Shown: positions 36,442 through 45,810 of the stretch, piece by piece
Position numbering within the stretch: position 1 is the first letter of the stretch
Layout: every line of letters begins with the position of its first letter
Assembly (NCBI GenBank): GCA_900298995.1
Contig: OMIC01000039.1
Location: forward strand, 203,547-267,546
Length of the DNA stretch: 64,000 nt
Reading direction: 5' to 3'
Origin: Hyphomicrobiaceae bacterium
GTDB taxonomy: Bacteria > Pseudomonadota > Alphaproteobacteria > Rhizobiales > Aestuariivirgaceae
The notes under the pieces: model-generated
Told to the model about the DNA's origin: nothing
Databases searched by the model: none
Seen by the model: only the letters and a program-made list of their open reading frames with translations
Position numbers and translations under genes: made by a program

Positions 36442-36519
36442 GAGTCAATTGGAACCATGGTGTGGCTGGCCGATGATGAGGGCCGTTGCGCGACGCCCGG
36501 GTCCAGCCTATTGTGAGTC
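36442..36519. promoter_or_regulatory. Two GANTC sites upstream of the zauP-like/zapA genes
   Basis: GAGTC occurs at 36442-36446 and 36515-36519, the second 42 bases before the first gene. GANTC is the CcrM methylation site, read with GcrA in alphaproteobacterial division promoters. This is suggestive only, since the 5-base motif is short. Confidence 0.3.
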
Positions 36520-36561
36520 GGTGTTGGGACCGAAAATTCATCAGTCTTGCCAGAGGCTTTG

Positions 36562-36846
36562 ATGACGAACATTGACAATCTGGATGAAGCATTCCGGCGT
36601 TTCGAGTCTGCTCTGCGCAGGCTCGAGGACGCGGCGGCCTCGCGTGCCGACGGCGCCAGCCGACTGGCCGGCGTCGAAGAAGAGGCCGAATCCCTCCGCC
36701 GCGACCGGGCGCGGCTCGCCAATGAACTGGACCTCCTGCGCAGCAAGGCAGGGGCGCTCGCAGACAGCAGCAGGAGTGCCGCTGGCAAGATCGATGCCGC
36801 CATGTCGCGCATCCGCGCCGTGCTGCACTCGAACGTGGCGGAGTAG
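36562..36846 (+). CDS. ZauP-like coiled-coil protein (DUF4164)
   Basis: The 94-residue protein is almost wholly a coiled coil (for example [20 protein letters not shown]) and matches DUF4164. In Caulobacter a short coiled-coil protein, ZauP, is encoded just upstream of zapA and works with ZapA to focus the Z-ring. Size, structure and position fit that role here, so I call it ZauP-like by context. ATG at 36562 follows CCAGAGG; a TTG five codons upstream is less likely. Confidence 0.78.
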   Translation: MTNIDNLDEAFRRFESALRRLEDAAASRADGASRLAGVEEEAESLRRDRARLANELDLLRSKAGALADSSRSAAGKIDAAMSRIRAVLHSNVAE

Positions 36847-36850
36847 GGCC

Positions 36851-37204
36851 ATGGCGCATGTCATCGTACAGGTGAATGGACGCCCCTACACCATGCAGTG
36901 CGAGGAGGGCGAGGAAGAGCATCTTCGCGAACTCGCCGAACTGCTCGACAGCGAGGTGCAGCGCGTCAAGACCAATGTCGGGTCGGTGGGCGACATCCGC
37001 ATGCTGGTGATGGCGGGACTCATGGTTGCGGATCGGCTTTCGGAGGCGATCCACAAGATTCAGGCTCTCGAGGAACAGGTGGCGGGCTTGCGCGAGGCGC
37101 GGAACATCGCGCAGAGCGAGGCAGCGGGCCTCGAGGCGCGGTTCAGCGAGAGGCTTGTGGCGGCATCCGAACGGCTGGAGAAGCTGGCGCAGCTGATCAG
37201 GTAG
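36851..37204 (+). CDS. zapA: Cell division protein ZapA
   Basis: The 117-residue protein has the ZapA N-terminal domain ([52 protein letters not shown]) and a C-terminal coiled coil. ZapA cross-links FtsZ filaments in the Z-ring. It starts four bases after the ZauP-like gene. The 6S RNA follows, the order zapA-ssrS-fau being conserved in proteobacteria. Confidence 0.93.
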   Translation: MAHVIVQVNGRPYTMQCEEGEEEHLRELAELLDSEVQRVKTNVGSVGDIRMLVMAGLMVADRLSEAIHKIQALEEQVAGLREARNIAQSEAAGLEARFSERLVAASERLEKLAQLIR

Positions 37205-37218
37205 AAGACTCGCGCCGG

Positions 37219-37246
37219 TGGACACTGGGCGCGCGCGCACCTAAAT
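37219..37246 (+). promoter_or_regulatory. Probable sigma-70 promoter of 6S RNA
   Basis: TGGACA at 37219-37224 and CTAAAT at 37241-37246 are 16 bases apart, predicting a start near 37254, exactly where the 6S-like sequence begins. The zapA stop lies just upstream. Confidence 0.5.
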
Positions 37247-37253
37247 AGGTCAT

Positions 37254-37432
37254 TGGCGGGCTGCCCGGCGCGTGAGACGACATATTTTCCCTGGGGCCTA
37301 TGCGATTCTGAATGGGAGCTGTCCCTTGGCTTGGCCGTGGCCTCGTCAACACGGCGCCCACCTACAACTGTAGGGACCCGGGATCGTCAGTCGTTCACGG
37401 CCCATGGTGGCTCGCCACGCCTCTTGTCCGCC
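37254..37432 (+). ncRNA. ssrS: 6S RNA (ssrS)
   Basis: The 240-base gap between zapA and the formyltetrahydrofolate cyclo-ligase gene is the conserved 6S RNA locus. Its 5' end (GGCGGGCTGCCCGGCGCGTG) can pair with the 3' end (CTCGCCACGCC and GTCCGCCCGG) to form the long closing stem, with a less paired middle that would be the central bubble. 6S RNA binds sigma-70 RNA polymerase and lowers transcription in stationary phase. Ends are approximate, set from the promoter and the pairing arms. The locus argument is stronger than the structure I could fold by eye. Confidence 0.72.
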
Positions 37433-37443
37433 CGGGGAGGGTC

Positions 37444-38019
37444 ATGGAACTCGCAGAAGAAAAGCGCCTTGCCCGTCAGGCGGCCGGTCGGCGCCGCGCT
37501 GAAGCCCATGCGGCGCTCAAGGATGTCGCAGGCGAAGCCCTGGCAACGCGCGGGCTCCCGGCTGAACTGTCCGGCACGCCGGGCATCGTCTCGGGCTTCA
37601 TGCCCTACAAGAGCGAAATCACCACGCTGCCGCTGCTCACGCGCCTGGGGGCTGAGGGCTGGCAGACCTGCCTTCCTGTCGTCGTGGCGGCAGATCAGCC
37701 GCTCCTGTTCCGGGCCTGGGCGCCGGGCGGGCCGCTGGTGCCGGGCGTCTGGGATATTCCGGTGCCGCCTGAAACCGCGCCCGAACTGCTCCCGGATGTT
37801 CTCCTGGTGCCGATGCTCGCCTTTGACCCGCTGGGCTATCGCCTCGGCTATGGCGGCGGCTTCTATGACCGCACCCTCGAAAAGCTCCGTTCACTGAAGA
37901 AAGTGGTGGCGATCGGGGTCGCCTATGCCGCGCAGATGGTTGACGGCGTGCCGCGCGGCGAACATGACGCGCCCCTCGACCATGTGATGACCGAGCGGGA
38001 GACCTTTGCGTGCGGCTGA
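37444..38019 (+). CDS. 5-formyltetrahydrofolate cyclo-ligase
   Basis: The 191-residue enzyme converts 5-formyltetrahydrofolate to 5,10-methenyltetrahydrofolate with ATP. It has the EKRLARQAAGRRRAE start, MPYKSEITTLPLL, and the family signature DPLGYRLGYGGGFYDRTL. GGGGAGGG precedes the ATG at 37444. The YmdB gene overlaps its end by ten bases. Confidence 0.93.
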   Translation: MELAEEKRLARQAAGRRRAEAHAALKDVAGEALATRGLPAELSGTPGIVSGFMPYKSEITTLPLLTRLGAEGWQTCLPVVVAADQPLLFRAWAPGGPLVPGVWDIPVPPETAPELLPDVLLVPMLAFDPLGYRLGYGGGFYDRTLEKLRSLKKVVAIGVAYAAQMVDGVPRGEHDAPLDHVMTERETFACG

Positions 38020-38837
38020 TCTTTCTGGGCGATGTGGTGGGCCGAAGTGGCCGCGAGGCCGTGACGCGCGAGCTTCCCGGCCTGAGGGCGCGGTACCGGC
38101 CTGATCTGGTCGTGGTCAATGGCGAGAATGCCGCGCATGGCTTTGGCATCACGGAAGAGATCTTCCTCGGCTTTCTCGCGGCGGGCGCCGACGTGGTGAC
38201 GCTGGGCAATCATTCCTTCGACCAGCGCGAGGCGCTGGTCTTCATCGAGCGTCATCCCAATCTCCTGCGGCCGGTGAACTGGCCGGCCGGATGTCCGGGC
38301 CGCGGCGCGGCACTCGTCGACACAGCCTCCGGCCGGCGGGTGCTGGTCATGCAGGCCATGGGCCGGGTCATGATCGAACCCGTTCTCGACGACCCGTTTC
38401 CCGCCGTGGCGCGGGAACTGGAGGCCTGCCCCCTGGGCCTGGGCTGCGACGCCGTGCTCGTCGATTTCCATGCCGAGACCAGTTCGGAGAAGATGGCCTT
38501 CGGTCATTTCTGCGACGGCCGGGCGAGTCTTGTGGTCGGCACCCATACCCATGTGCCGACCGCCGACCACCAGATCCTGCCCGGCGGCACCGCCTATCTC
38601 ACCGATGCCGGCATGTGCGGCGACTATGACTCGGTGATCGGCATGGAAAAGGCCGAACCCTTGCAGCGCTTCCTTCGTAAACTTCCGGTTGAGCGCATGC
38701 GCCCGGCCGAAGGTCCGGCCACGCTTTGCGGCGTTGCGGTGGAGACCGATGACAGGACTGGAAAGGCCCTGATGATCGCGCCCTTGAGGCTCGGCGGGCG
38801 CCTGGCGGAGGCGCGGGTGGCCCCCTGGGAGGGCTGA
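38010..38837 (+). CDS. YmdB family metallophosphoesterase
   Basis: The 275-residue protein belongs to the YmdB/TIGR00282 family of di-iron phosphoesterases that cleave 2',3'- or 3',5'-cyclic nucleotides. FLGDVVGRSGREAV, VVNGENAAHGFGIT, LGNHSFDQRE, DFHAETSSEK and VGTHTHVPTAD supply the expected metal ligands. It starts with GTG inside the end of the cyclo-ligase gene, a frequent pairing. Confidence 0.93.
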   Translation: MRLIFLGDVVGRSGREAVTRELPGLRARYRPDLVVVNGENAAHGFGITEEIFLGFLAAGADVVTLGNHSFDQREALVFIERHPNLLRPVNWPAGCPGRGAALVDTASGRRVLVMQAMGRVMIEPVLDDPFPAVARELEACPLGLGCDAVLVDFHAETSSEKMAFGHFCDGRASLVVGTHTHVPTADHQILPGGTAYLTDAGMCGDYDSVIGMEKAEPLQRFLRKLPVERMRPAEGPATLCGVAVETDDRTGKALMIAPLRLGGRLAEARVAPWEG

Positions 38838-39110
38838 TCGCATGACTCGATTTGCGCCGTTCGGAGAAAAAATCTCTAGTGACGGGCGGGAAAAAGCCGC
38901 TAGTATCTTGTGTAGCGCTTATAAAAAGACGGGGTAGGCAGGTAGTGCGCCGGAAACGGCGGTCAGTGCCACCTGCTCGATAAAAGCGTGGAAAATGGGG
39001 AGGAAAGTCCGGCATGCCCGAACTGCGCAGGCTCGCAGGGGGCGGCTGTTGTCTGTCCTCCCTTCACAGTAACGCGCCGGCCTGACCGGCATTCTGGAGG
39101 AAGCTGTCGT

Positions 39111-40160
39111 ATGAAGAAATTCGCTACACTGTTCGGTGCGGCCCTGCTGGCCGGCACGGCGCTCTATGCCGTCAAGGCTCAGGCTGCTGACGAACTCACC
39201 ATCACGTCCTGGGGCGGCGCCTATCAGGAAAGCCAGCGCAATGCCTTCTTCAAGCCGTTCATCGACGCGGGCAACAAGATCACCGAGGCCGAGTACAATG
39301 GCGAGATCGCGAAGATCCGCGCCATGGTTGAAGCCAAGGCCGTGACCTGGGACGTCGTCGACGTCGACACCCAGACCGCGCTGGCCGGCTGTGCCGAGGG
39401 CACCTTCGAGACCATCGACTGGGCCAAGCTCGGGCTTGACCGCGCCAAGTTCATCGGTGGCGACGTGACCGACTGCGCCGTGCCGAACATCCTCTACTCG
39501 ACGGTCGCGGCCTATGACACGACCAAGACCGAGGCCCCGGCCAGCCTGTTCGAGGCACTGTTCGACACCACCAAGTATCCGGGCAAGCGCGCCCTGCAGA
39601 AGAGCCCCTTCGTGAACCTCGAGTGGGCCCTGATGGCGGATGGCGTCGCGCCGGCCGATGTCTACAAGGTCCTCGGCACCGACGAGGGCGTTGATCGCGC
39701 CTTCAAGAAGCTCGACACCATCAAGAAGGATGTTGTCTGGTGGGAGTCGGGCGCTCAGGGTCCGCAGCTTCTTGCCGACGGTCAGGTGGTGTTCGCCACC
39801 TCCTGGAATGGCCGCTTCTACAATGCCATCAAGACCGACAACAAGCCCTTCAAGATCATCTGGGACTTCCAGGCTCCGGACTGGGATTGGTGGGCGATCC
39901 CGAAGGGCACGCCGAAGATCGAGGAAGCCTATCGCTTCATCACTTTCGCGTCTGACCCGCAGCGCATGGCCGACCAGACCAAGTGGATTTCCTATGGTCC
40001 GGCCAACAAGGATGCCGCGCCGAAGATCGATCCGGCCATCCTTCCGGACCTGCCGTCTGCTCCCGACAACCTCAAGACCGTGTTCTATCCGGACCCGCAG
40101 TTCTGGGGTGACAAGGGCGATGAGCTGCGCGAGCGCTTCAACGCCTGGCTGGCCCAGTAA
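39111..40160 (+). CDS. Polyamine-type ABC transporter substrate-binding protein
   Basis: The 349-residue periplasmic protein has a signal peptide (MKKFATLFGAALLAGTALYA, cleaved near AQA-A) and a PotD/PotF-like fold: ELTITSWGGAYQESQ at the N-terminus and DVVDVDTQTALAG, with a tryptophan-rich C-terminal lobe (DWDWWAIPKGT). It probably captures spermidine, putrescine or a related compound. TGGAGGAAG precedes the ATG. The 273 bases upstream hold no gene I can support. A strong hairpin follows the stop. Confidence 0.92.
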   Translation: MKKFATLFGAALLAGTALYAVKAQAADELTITSWGGAYQESQRNAFFKPFIDAGNKITEAEYNGEIAKIRAMVEAKAVTWDVVDVDTQTALAGCAEGTFETIDWAKLGLDRAKFIGGDVTDCAVPNILYSTVAAYDTTKTEAPASLFEALFDTTKYPGKRALQKSPFVNLEWALMADGVAPADVYKVLGTDEGVDRAFKKLDTIKKDVVWWESGAQGPQLLADGQVVFATSWNGRFYNAIKTDNKPFKIIWDFQAPDWDWWAIPKGTPKIEEAYRFITFASDPQRMADQTKWISYGPANKDAAPKIDPAILPDLPSAPDNLKTVFYPDPQFWGDKGDELRERFNAWLAQ

Positions 40161-40174
40161 CTCCTGACACTCGC

Positions 40175-40215
40175 GCGGGGAGGAGGCACGCCTCTTCCCC
40201 GCTGCTTTCTCTTCT
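40175..40215 (+). terminator. Hairpin with T-rich tail between binding-protein and permease genes
   Basis: GCGGGGAGGAGG at 40175-40186 pairs with CCTCTTCCCCGC at 40191-40202 (one G-T pair) around CACG and is followed by TGCTTTCTCTTCTG. It is likely a partial terminator or mRNA-stabilising stem that keeps binding-protein mRNA above permease mRNA. Confidence 0.72.
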
Positions 40216-40245
40216 GTTGAAGACGCATCGGGGGTCAACCCACCC

Positions 40246-41535
40246 ATGGCCACGGCTCAGGCAGTTCCCGCAGACGGCGTGATGCGCGCCGCCGACGGCA
40301 CGCCGCTCAAGACGGCCCTGGCCCGCGCCGAGCGGCGCGAGAGGCTGAAGGCGCTTGGCCTGGTGCTGCCGCTCTTCGCCTTCATCGTCTTGTCCTTCGT
40401 CGTTCCCATCCTGGTGATGCTCTACAACTCGGTCTACGACCCCGATGTGGCCGAGAACATGCCACAGACCGTTCAGGCGCTTCAGGCCTGGGACGGCCGG
40501 GAACTTCCTCCCGAGGAGGTCTTTGCAGCCTTCGTGGCCGATCTCCAGGAAGCCCAGAAGAACAAGCAGGCCGCTCTGATTGGCAAGCGCCTCAACTACG
40601 AGATTTCCGGCATCCGCTCGAAGGTGACGACCACCGCCCGCAAGGTGGGCGCGCTGGCGGAGGGTCCCTACAGGGAAGCTGTCATCGCCATAGACAAGGT
40701 GTGGGGCGATATCGATACCTGGGCAACCATCAAGCGGTCGTCTTCCGACTGGACGCCCTTCTACATTCTCTCGATGCTCGATCTGCGCCAGGGCCCGGAT
40801 GGCTCGATCGAGCATATGCCGGCTGACCGCTCCATCTACAAGGACATACTGGTCCGCACGCTCGGCATTTCACTTCTGGTCACCGCCATGACGCTGGTGC
40901 TCGGCTATCCGGTGGCCTACATGCTGGCGACTTCGCCGCAGAAGACCGCGTCGATCCTGATGATCTTCGTGCTGCTGCCGTTCTGGACCTCGCTTCTGGT
41001 GCGCACCACAGCCTGGATGATCCTGATGCAGGATGGCGGCGTGTTCACGCAGATGCTCAATTTCTCCGGCATCACCTTCCTCATGAACATGCTCGGCGTG
41101 ATCGACGGCGAACCACAGTTGTTCAAGACGCGCTTCGCCACCGTGGTGGCCATGACCCATATCCAGTTGCCCTTCACGCTGCTGCCCATCTACTCTGTCA
41201 TGAAGACCATCTCGCCCAACTACATGAGGGCGGCAAAATCACTGGGCGGCACGCCCTTCTATTCCTTCCTCCGGGTCTATATGCCCCAGACGCTGCCCGG
41301 CGTGGCTGCGGGCTGCCTGCTCACCTTCATCTTGTGTCTTGGCTATTACATCACGCCCGCGCTGGTTGGTGGCCCGACCGACCAGATGATCTCTGGTTTC
41401 ATCGAGCGCGCCATCAATTCCGAGAACAACTGGGGCAAGGCGTCGGCGCTGGGTGTCATCCTGCTCACCGCCACGCTGATCCTCTATTACGTCTACAACA
41501 AGCTGGTCGGCATCGACCGCATGAAGCTGGGCTGA
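40246..41535 (+). CDS. Polyamine-type ABC transporter permease (PotB-like) with large periplasmic insertion
   Basis: The 429-residue permease has one helix near residues 37-62, then a polar insertion of about 135 residues, then the usual five helices and the EAA loop (YMRAAKSLGGTPFYSFLRVY). The insertion (EEVFAAFVADLQEAQKNKQ and following) looks helical and is absent from Escherichia coli PotB, which is under 300 residues. It lies 4 bases before the second permease. No ATPase gene is present in the cluster. Confidence 0.9.
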   Translation: MATAQAVPADGVMRAADGTPLKTALARAERRERLKALGLVLPLFAFIVLSFVVPILVMLYNSVYDPDVAENMPQTVQALQAWDGRELPPEEVFAAFVADLQEAQKNKQAALIGKRLNYEISGIRSKVTTTARKVGALAEGPYREAVIAIDKVWGDIDTWATIKRSSSDWTPFYILSMLDLRQGPDGSIEHMPADRSIYKDILVRTLGISLLVTAMTLVLGYPVAYMLATSPQKTASILMIFVLLPFWTSLLVRTTAWMILMQDGGVFTQMLNFSGITFLMNMLGVIDGEPQLFKTRFATVVAMTHIQLPFTLLPIYSVMKTISPNYMRAAKSLGGTPFYSFLRVYMPQTLPGVAAGCLLTFILCLGYYITPALVGGPTDQMISGFIERAINSENNWGKASALGVILLTATLILYYVYNKLVGIDRMKLG

Positions 41536-41538
41536 GCC

Positions 41539-42366
41539 ATGGCTGTCCCGTCCTATTACACGCGCGGTGAAACAATTGCCTATTACGCGCTGCGCGTGTT
41601 CGTGGCGCTCGTGCTGCTGTTCCTGATCTCGCCCATCCTCGCGGTCATGCCGCTCTCGTTCAACTCCGAGAGCTTCTTCACCTATCCGATGCCCGGCTAT
41701 TCGCTCAAATGGTACGAGGACTTCTTCTTCAATCCGCGCTGGACGGGTTCGGTGAAGATGAGTTTCTTCGTGGCGTTCGCAACGACCATACTTGCCACCA
41801 CGCTGGGCACGCTGGCGGCACTGGGCCTGTCACGGTCCAATTTCCCGCTCAAGTCCACCATGATGGCGATCCTGATCTCGCCGATGATCGTGCCGGTGAT
41901 CATTTCTGCTGTCGGCATGTTCAAGTTCTATGCCCAGCTCGATCTTGCCGGCACGCGGATCGGCATCATCCTGGCGCATACCGCGCTCGCCACGCCCTTC
42001 GTGGTGATCACCGTCACCGCAACGCTCGCCAGTTTCGACAAGACGCTGATGCGTGCCGGCGCCTCCTGCGGGGCTCCCCCCCATACGGTGTTCTTCAAGG
42101 TCGTCATGCCGCTCATCCTGCCCGGCATGATCTCGGGCGCGCTCTTTGCGTTCGTCACATCCTTCGATGAAGTCGTCGTTGTGCTGTTCCTGGCAAGCCC
42201 GGAGGACCGCACGCTGCCGCTGCAGATGTTCTCCGGAATCCGCGAAATGATTTCCCCCACCATTACAGCCGCCGCTACCGTTCTGGTGCTTATCTCGACG
42301 GCGCTGCTCATCACGGTGGAAATGCTGCGCCGCCGCTCGGAACGGCTGCGGGGCGTACAGGTCTGA
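41539..42366 (+). CDS. Polyamine-type ABC transporter permease (PotC-like)
   Basis: The 275-residue inner-membrane protein has six helices and the permease loop LMRAGASCGAPPHTVFFKVV before the last two helices. SFNSESFFTYPMPGYSLKWY near the N-terminus is typical of PotC/PotI-type subunits. It should pair with the preceding permease and need an ATPase encoded elsewhere. Confidence 0.92.
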   Translation: MAVPSYYTRGETIAYYALRVFVALVLLFLISPILAVMPLSFNSESFFTYPMPGYSLKWYEDFFFNPRWTGSVKMSFFVAFATTILATTLGTLAALGLSRSNFPLKSTMMAILISPMIVPVIISAVGMFKFYAQLDLAGTRIGIILAHTALATPFVVITVTATLASFDKTLMRAGASCGAPPHTVFFKVVMPLILPGMISGALFAFVTSFDEVVVVLFLASPEDRTLPLQMFSGIREMISPTITAAATVLVLISTALLITVEMLRRRSERLRGVQV

Positions 42367-42369
42367 AGC

Positions 42370-42696
42370 CTAACGCCGCACCTGCCGCTTGCGGCGCTGC
42401 GGCGCGTCGGTATCCCGGGCGCGGTCGGCCAGATCCTTCAGTTGCGATACGGCCTCGCTGAGCCGTTCGGCTGCCTCTGCGGAATCGGCCCCGCTCAGTG
42501 CGCGGCTTCCATTCTCAAGCGTCCGTCCCGCCCGTGCAGACGCATCGGCGAGTGTTGCGATGGCGCTGAACAGACGGCCGGATGGCGCGTGGTCCATGAG
42601 TCGCCCGAGTTTGCGCAACGACGAGACGGCCGCCGTGCCAGACAGGCCCTCCGCTGAGAAGCAGATTTCATTAACCCTATTGCACCCGGATTTCAT
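42370..42696 (-). CDS. Hypothetical protein
   Basis: I do not recognise this 108-residue protein. It has two amphipathic helical parts (SSLRKLGRLMDHAPSG, and SAEAAERLSEAVSQLKDL) and ends in a very basic tail (RRKRQVRR). No membrane segment is seen. The start ATG at 42696 follows GGGAG; a GTG eight codons upstream is possible. A CtrA-type box lies in the gap shared with yebC. Codon use resembles its neighbours, so it is probably real. Confidence 0.6.
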   Translation of the reverse strand: MKSGCNRVNEICFSAEGLSGTAAVSSLRKLGRLMDHAPSGRLFSAIATLADASARAGRTLENGSRALSGADSAEAAERLSEAVSQLKDLADRARDTDAPQRRKRQVRR

Positions 42697-42748
42697 CGCC
42701 TGACACTCCCTCACGCACACATACGCACATAAGCTTGGCCGGGTCGGC

Positions 42749-42763
42749 TTAAAGCCCGGTTAA
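42749..42763. promoter_or_regulatory. CtrA-type box (TTAA-N7-TTAA) in the yebC divergent region
   Basis: TTAA at 42749-42752 and TTAA at 42760-42763 have seven-base spacing. The site lies 53 bases from the hypothetical gene and 73 from yebC, so it could serve either direction. Confidence 0.4.
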
Positions 42764-42835
42764 GCGGCTTGTTTCGTGGCGCGGGGCCTGTCTATAAGGC
42801 GGGTCAATCCGCAGCAGTCCGAACCCGGGGGTTTC

Positions 42836-43585
42836 ATGGCCGGCCACTCGCAATTCAAGAACATCATGCACCGCAAGGGCAAGCAGGACGCGGTGCGCTC
42901 GAAGATTTTCTCAAAGCTGGCGCGCGAGATCACCGTGGCGGCCAAGGCCGGCCTGCCGGATCCTGACGCCAACTCGCGCCTGCGTCTTGCCATACAGAAC
43001 GCCCGCGCCGAAAACATGCCGAAGGACAATATCGAGCGCGCCATCAAGAAGGCTGCCGGCGGTGACGGCGAGAACTACGATCTGGTTCGTTACGAGGGCT
43101 ATGGACCGGGCGGCGTCGCCGTCATCGTCGAGGCGCTCACCGACAACCGCAACCGCACCGCCTCGAACGTCCGGTCGCTGTTCACGAAATTCGGCGGCAA
43201 TCTGGGCGAGTCCGGCTCCGTGGCCTTCATGTTTGCGCGTGTGGGCGAGATCATCTATCCGGCGTCGAGAGCGTCGGCCGATGCGATGCTCGAAGCGGCG
43301 ATCGATGCCGGCGCTGATGATGTCGTCTCGGAAGCCGAAAACCATACCGTCACCTGCGCGTTTGAATCGCTGGGCGAAGTGTCGTCGGCGCTGGCGAAGG
43401 CGTTTGGCGAGGCCGCTTCCGTCAAGGTGGTCTGGAAGCCGCAGACACTTGCCCCCGTCGACCAGGAGAGAGCGGAAAGCCTGCTGAAGCTGGTTGATGC
43501 ACTCGATGAGGATGACGATGTGCAGGTCGTCTTCTCGAATGCCGACATTCCCGATGAGGTCATGGCGAGGCTCAACGGCGCCTGA
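42836..43585 (+). CDS. YebC/PmpR family regulator
   Basis: The 249-residue protein matches the YebC/TACO1 family: [55 protein letters not shown] and [19 protein letters not shown]. Family members act as transcription regulators or as ribosome-associated factors that ease translation of proline stretches. It heads the ruvCAB cluster, as in most proteobacteria. Confidence 0.95.
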   Translation: MAGHSQFKNIMHRKGKQDAVRSKIFSKLAREITVAAKAGLPDPDANSRLRLAIQNARAENMPKDNIERAIKKAAGGDGENYDLVRYEGYGPGGVAVIVEALTDNRNRTASNVRSLFTKFGGNLGESGSVAFMFARVGEIIYPASRASADAMLEAAIDAGADDVVSEAENHTVTCAFESLGEVSSALAKAFGEAASVKVVWKPQTLAPVDQERAESLLKLVDALDEDDDVQVVFSNADIPDEVMARLNGA

Positions 43586-43602
43586 TGTGCTAGCCTGTGC
43601 CG

Positions 43603-44106
43603 ATGGTGAGAATCATCGGCATTGACCCCGGTCTTCGCAATACCGGCTGGGGCGTCATCGCGCAGGACGGCACGCGGCTCAGCTACGTCGCTGATGGCAC
43701 GCTGCATTCCGATGCCGGCAAGCCGCTGGCCGAGCGGCTGCTCGAACTCCACGCCCAGCTGATCGATGTGATCCGTGAGTATCAGCCGGATGAGGCGGCC
43801 GTTGAGGAAACCTTCGTCAATACCGACGCCCGGGCCACGTTGAAGCTCGGCCAGGCGCGTGGCGCCCTGATGCTTGCGCCCGCCATCCTGAAGCTGCCGG
43901 TCGCCGAATATGCGCCCAACACGGTCAAGAAGGCGGTCGTCGGCGCGGGCCATGCCGAGAAGGATCAGGTGAAACACATGGTCCGCCTGCTTCTGCCCAA
44001 GGCCATGATGCGCACGGCGGATTCGACCGACGCCCTGGCCGTGGCCATATGCCATGCCCACTATCGGGGCTCTCAGAAACTGGCTGATGTTCTGGCCCGT
44101 TCTTGA
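43603..44106 (+). CDS. ruvC: Holliday junction resolvase RuvC
   Basis: The 167-residue endonuclease cuts Holliday junctions. The catalytic start [35 protein letters not shown] and the C-terminal acidic residues ([17 protein letters not shown]) are all present. ATG at 43603 or the next-codon GTG could start it; no clear ribosome binding site is visible. Confidence 0.96.
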   Translation: MVRIIGIDPGLRNTGWGVIAQDGTRLSYVADGTLHSDAGKPLAERLLELHAQLIDVIREYQPDEAAVEETFVNTDARATLKLGQARGALMLAPAILKLPVAEYAPNTVKKAVVGAGHAEKDQVKHMVRLLLPKAMMRTADSTDALAVAICHAHYRGSQKLADVLARS

Positions 44107-44152
44107 CTTGTTCTCTTTCAGCCTATAGCAAGCCCAGTGAAAGGGCGCGGGG

Positions 44153-44770
44153 ATGATCGCAAAACTGAAGGGCCGGATTGACGCCATGGGCGCGGACTGG
44201 CTGGTGATCGAGGTCAATGGTGTTGGCTACCATGTGTCCTGTTCCGGCAAGACGCTGGGCGCGCTGCCGGGCCCCGGGGAATTCGCCGAAATCCACACCG
44301 ACATGCTGGTATCGCAGGACATGATCCGGCTCGTGGGCTTTGCCACTCCGGCAGAGCGCGAGTGGTTCCGCCTGCTGCAGACCGTGCAGGGGGTTGGCAC
44401 CAAGGTGGCGCTGGCCATCCTGTCGGTTCTCTCGTCGGCCGAGATTGCGGGCGCCATCGCCATGCAGGACAAGGCGATGATCGGCCGTGCCAACGGAGTC
44501 GGAAAGAAGCTGGCCGAGCGCATCGTTCTCGAGCTGAAGGACAAGAGCCCCGCACTGGCGCCGCTCGACCCGCAACTGGGCCAGATTTCGGCGGGCCTTG
44601 ATGCGCCTAGGCCCAGTGCCGCGACCGATGCCGTGTCAGCCCTCGTCAATCTCGGTTACGCTCAGGTTCAGGCCGGCACCGCCGTCGCCACCGCACTGCG
44701 CAAGGCGGGAGATGATCAGCCAACGGAGAAATTGATCCGTCTCGCCCTGAAGGAGCTGGCGCTATCATGA
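44153..44770 (+). CDS. ruvA: Holliday junction DNA helicase subunit RuvA
   Basis: The 205-residue protein binds the four-way junction and loads RuvB. It begins [20 protein letters not shown] and has the helix-hairpin-helix stretches [18 protein letters not shown] and [18 protein letters not shown], then a C-terminal RuvB-binding domain. Its stop overlaps the ruvB ATG by four bases. Confidence 0.96.
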   Translation: MIAKLKGRIDAMGADWLVIEVNGVGYHVSCSGKTLGALPGPGEFAEIHTDMLVSQDMIRLVGFATPAEREWFRLLQTVQGVGTKVALAILSVLSSAEIAGAIAMQDKAMIGRANGVGKKLAERIVLELKDKSPALAPLDPQLGQISAGLDAPRPSAATDAVSALVNLGYAQVQAGTAVATALRKAGDDQPTEKLIRLALKELALS

Positions 44771-45810
44771 CCAGTCCGGTGCGCGGTCAGGATCATGGCT
44801 CCGACGATGCGGTCGACACGCATCTGAGGCCGCAGCGGCTGGAAGAATTCATCGGCCAGTCAAAGGCCAAGCAGAATCTGCGCATCTTCATTGAGGCAGC
44901 GCGGGCGCGCGGCGAGGCGCTGGATCACGTGCTCTTCGCAGGGCCTCCTGGGCTTGGCAAGACCACGCTCGCCCAGATCATGTCGCGAGAACTCGGCGTC
45001 AATTTCAAGGCGACGTCCGGTCCGATCATCGCCAAGGCTGGTGATCTTGCCGCGCTGCTCACCAATCTCGAGGAGCGCGATGTTCTGTTCATCGACGAGA
45101 TTCACCGTCTCAACCCGGCGGTGGAAGAGGTGCTCTATCCGGCGATGGAAGATTTTCAGCTCGATCTCATCATTGGCGAAGGCCCGGCGGCACGGTCGGT
45201 GAAGATCGATCTCGCAAAGTTCACCCTCGTCGGCGCCACCACCCGGACGGGCCTGCTCACCACGCCCCTTCGTGACCGTTTCGGCATCCCGGTGCGGCTG
45301 GATTTCTACACCGAGGACGAGTTGCTGGAAATCGTCCGGCGCGGCGCGCGCGTGATGCAGATGGGCATCGCCGAAGAAGGGGCGCGGGAGATTGCCCGCC
45401 GCGCGCGTGGTACGCCGCGTATTGCGGGCAGGCTTCTGCGCCGCGTGCGGGATTTTGCGGCCGTGGCCAAGGCTGCCGTGATTGACGCCAGTCTGGCGGA
45501 TCGGGCGCTCTCGGCCCTTGATGTGGACGCCAAGGGACTCGATTCTCTCGATCACCGCTATTTGAGCTGCATCGCCCACAATTTCGGTGGCGGCCCGGTC
45601 GGCATCGATACCATTGCCGCGTCGCTGTCCGAGGCGCGCGATGCGCTGGAGGACATCGTCGAGCCCTATCTTCTGCAACTCGGTTTCCTCAACCGCACAC
45701 CGCGCGGGCGGCTTCTGACATCGCATGCCTTCCGTCATCTGGGACTTGCCGTGCCGCAGCGGCCGGAGTTCACCCAGGGCCTGCTCCCGCTGGAGGACGA
45801 TGATGGCTGA
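44767..45810 (+). CDS. ruvB: Holliday junction DNA helicase subunit RuvB
   Basis: The 347-residue AAA+ motor drives branch migration. [19 protein letters not shown], Walker [12 protein letters not shown], Walker [11 protein letters not shown], sensor GATTRTGLL and a winged-helix C-terminus with [13 protein letters not shown] are seen. It overlaps ruvA upstream and ybgC downstream. Confidence 0.97.
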   Translation: MTSPVRGQDHGSDDAVDTHLRPQRLEEFIGQSKAKQNLRIFIEAARARGEALDHVLFAGPPGLGKTTLAQIMSRELGVNFKATSGPIIAKAGDLAALLTNLEERDVLFIDEIHRLNPAVEEVLYPAMEDFQLDLIIGEGPAARSVKIDLAKFTLVGATTRTGLLTTPLRDRFGIPVRLDFYTEDELLEIVRRGARVMQMGIAEEGAREIARRARGTPRIAGRLLRRVRDFAAVAKAAVIDASLADRALSALDVDAKGLDSLDHRYLSCIAHNFGGGPVGIDTIAASLSEARDALEDIVEPYLLQLGFLNRTPRGRLLTSHAFRHLGLAVPQRPEFTQGLLPLEDDDG

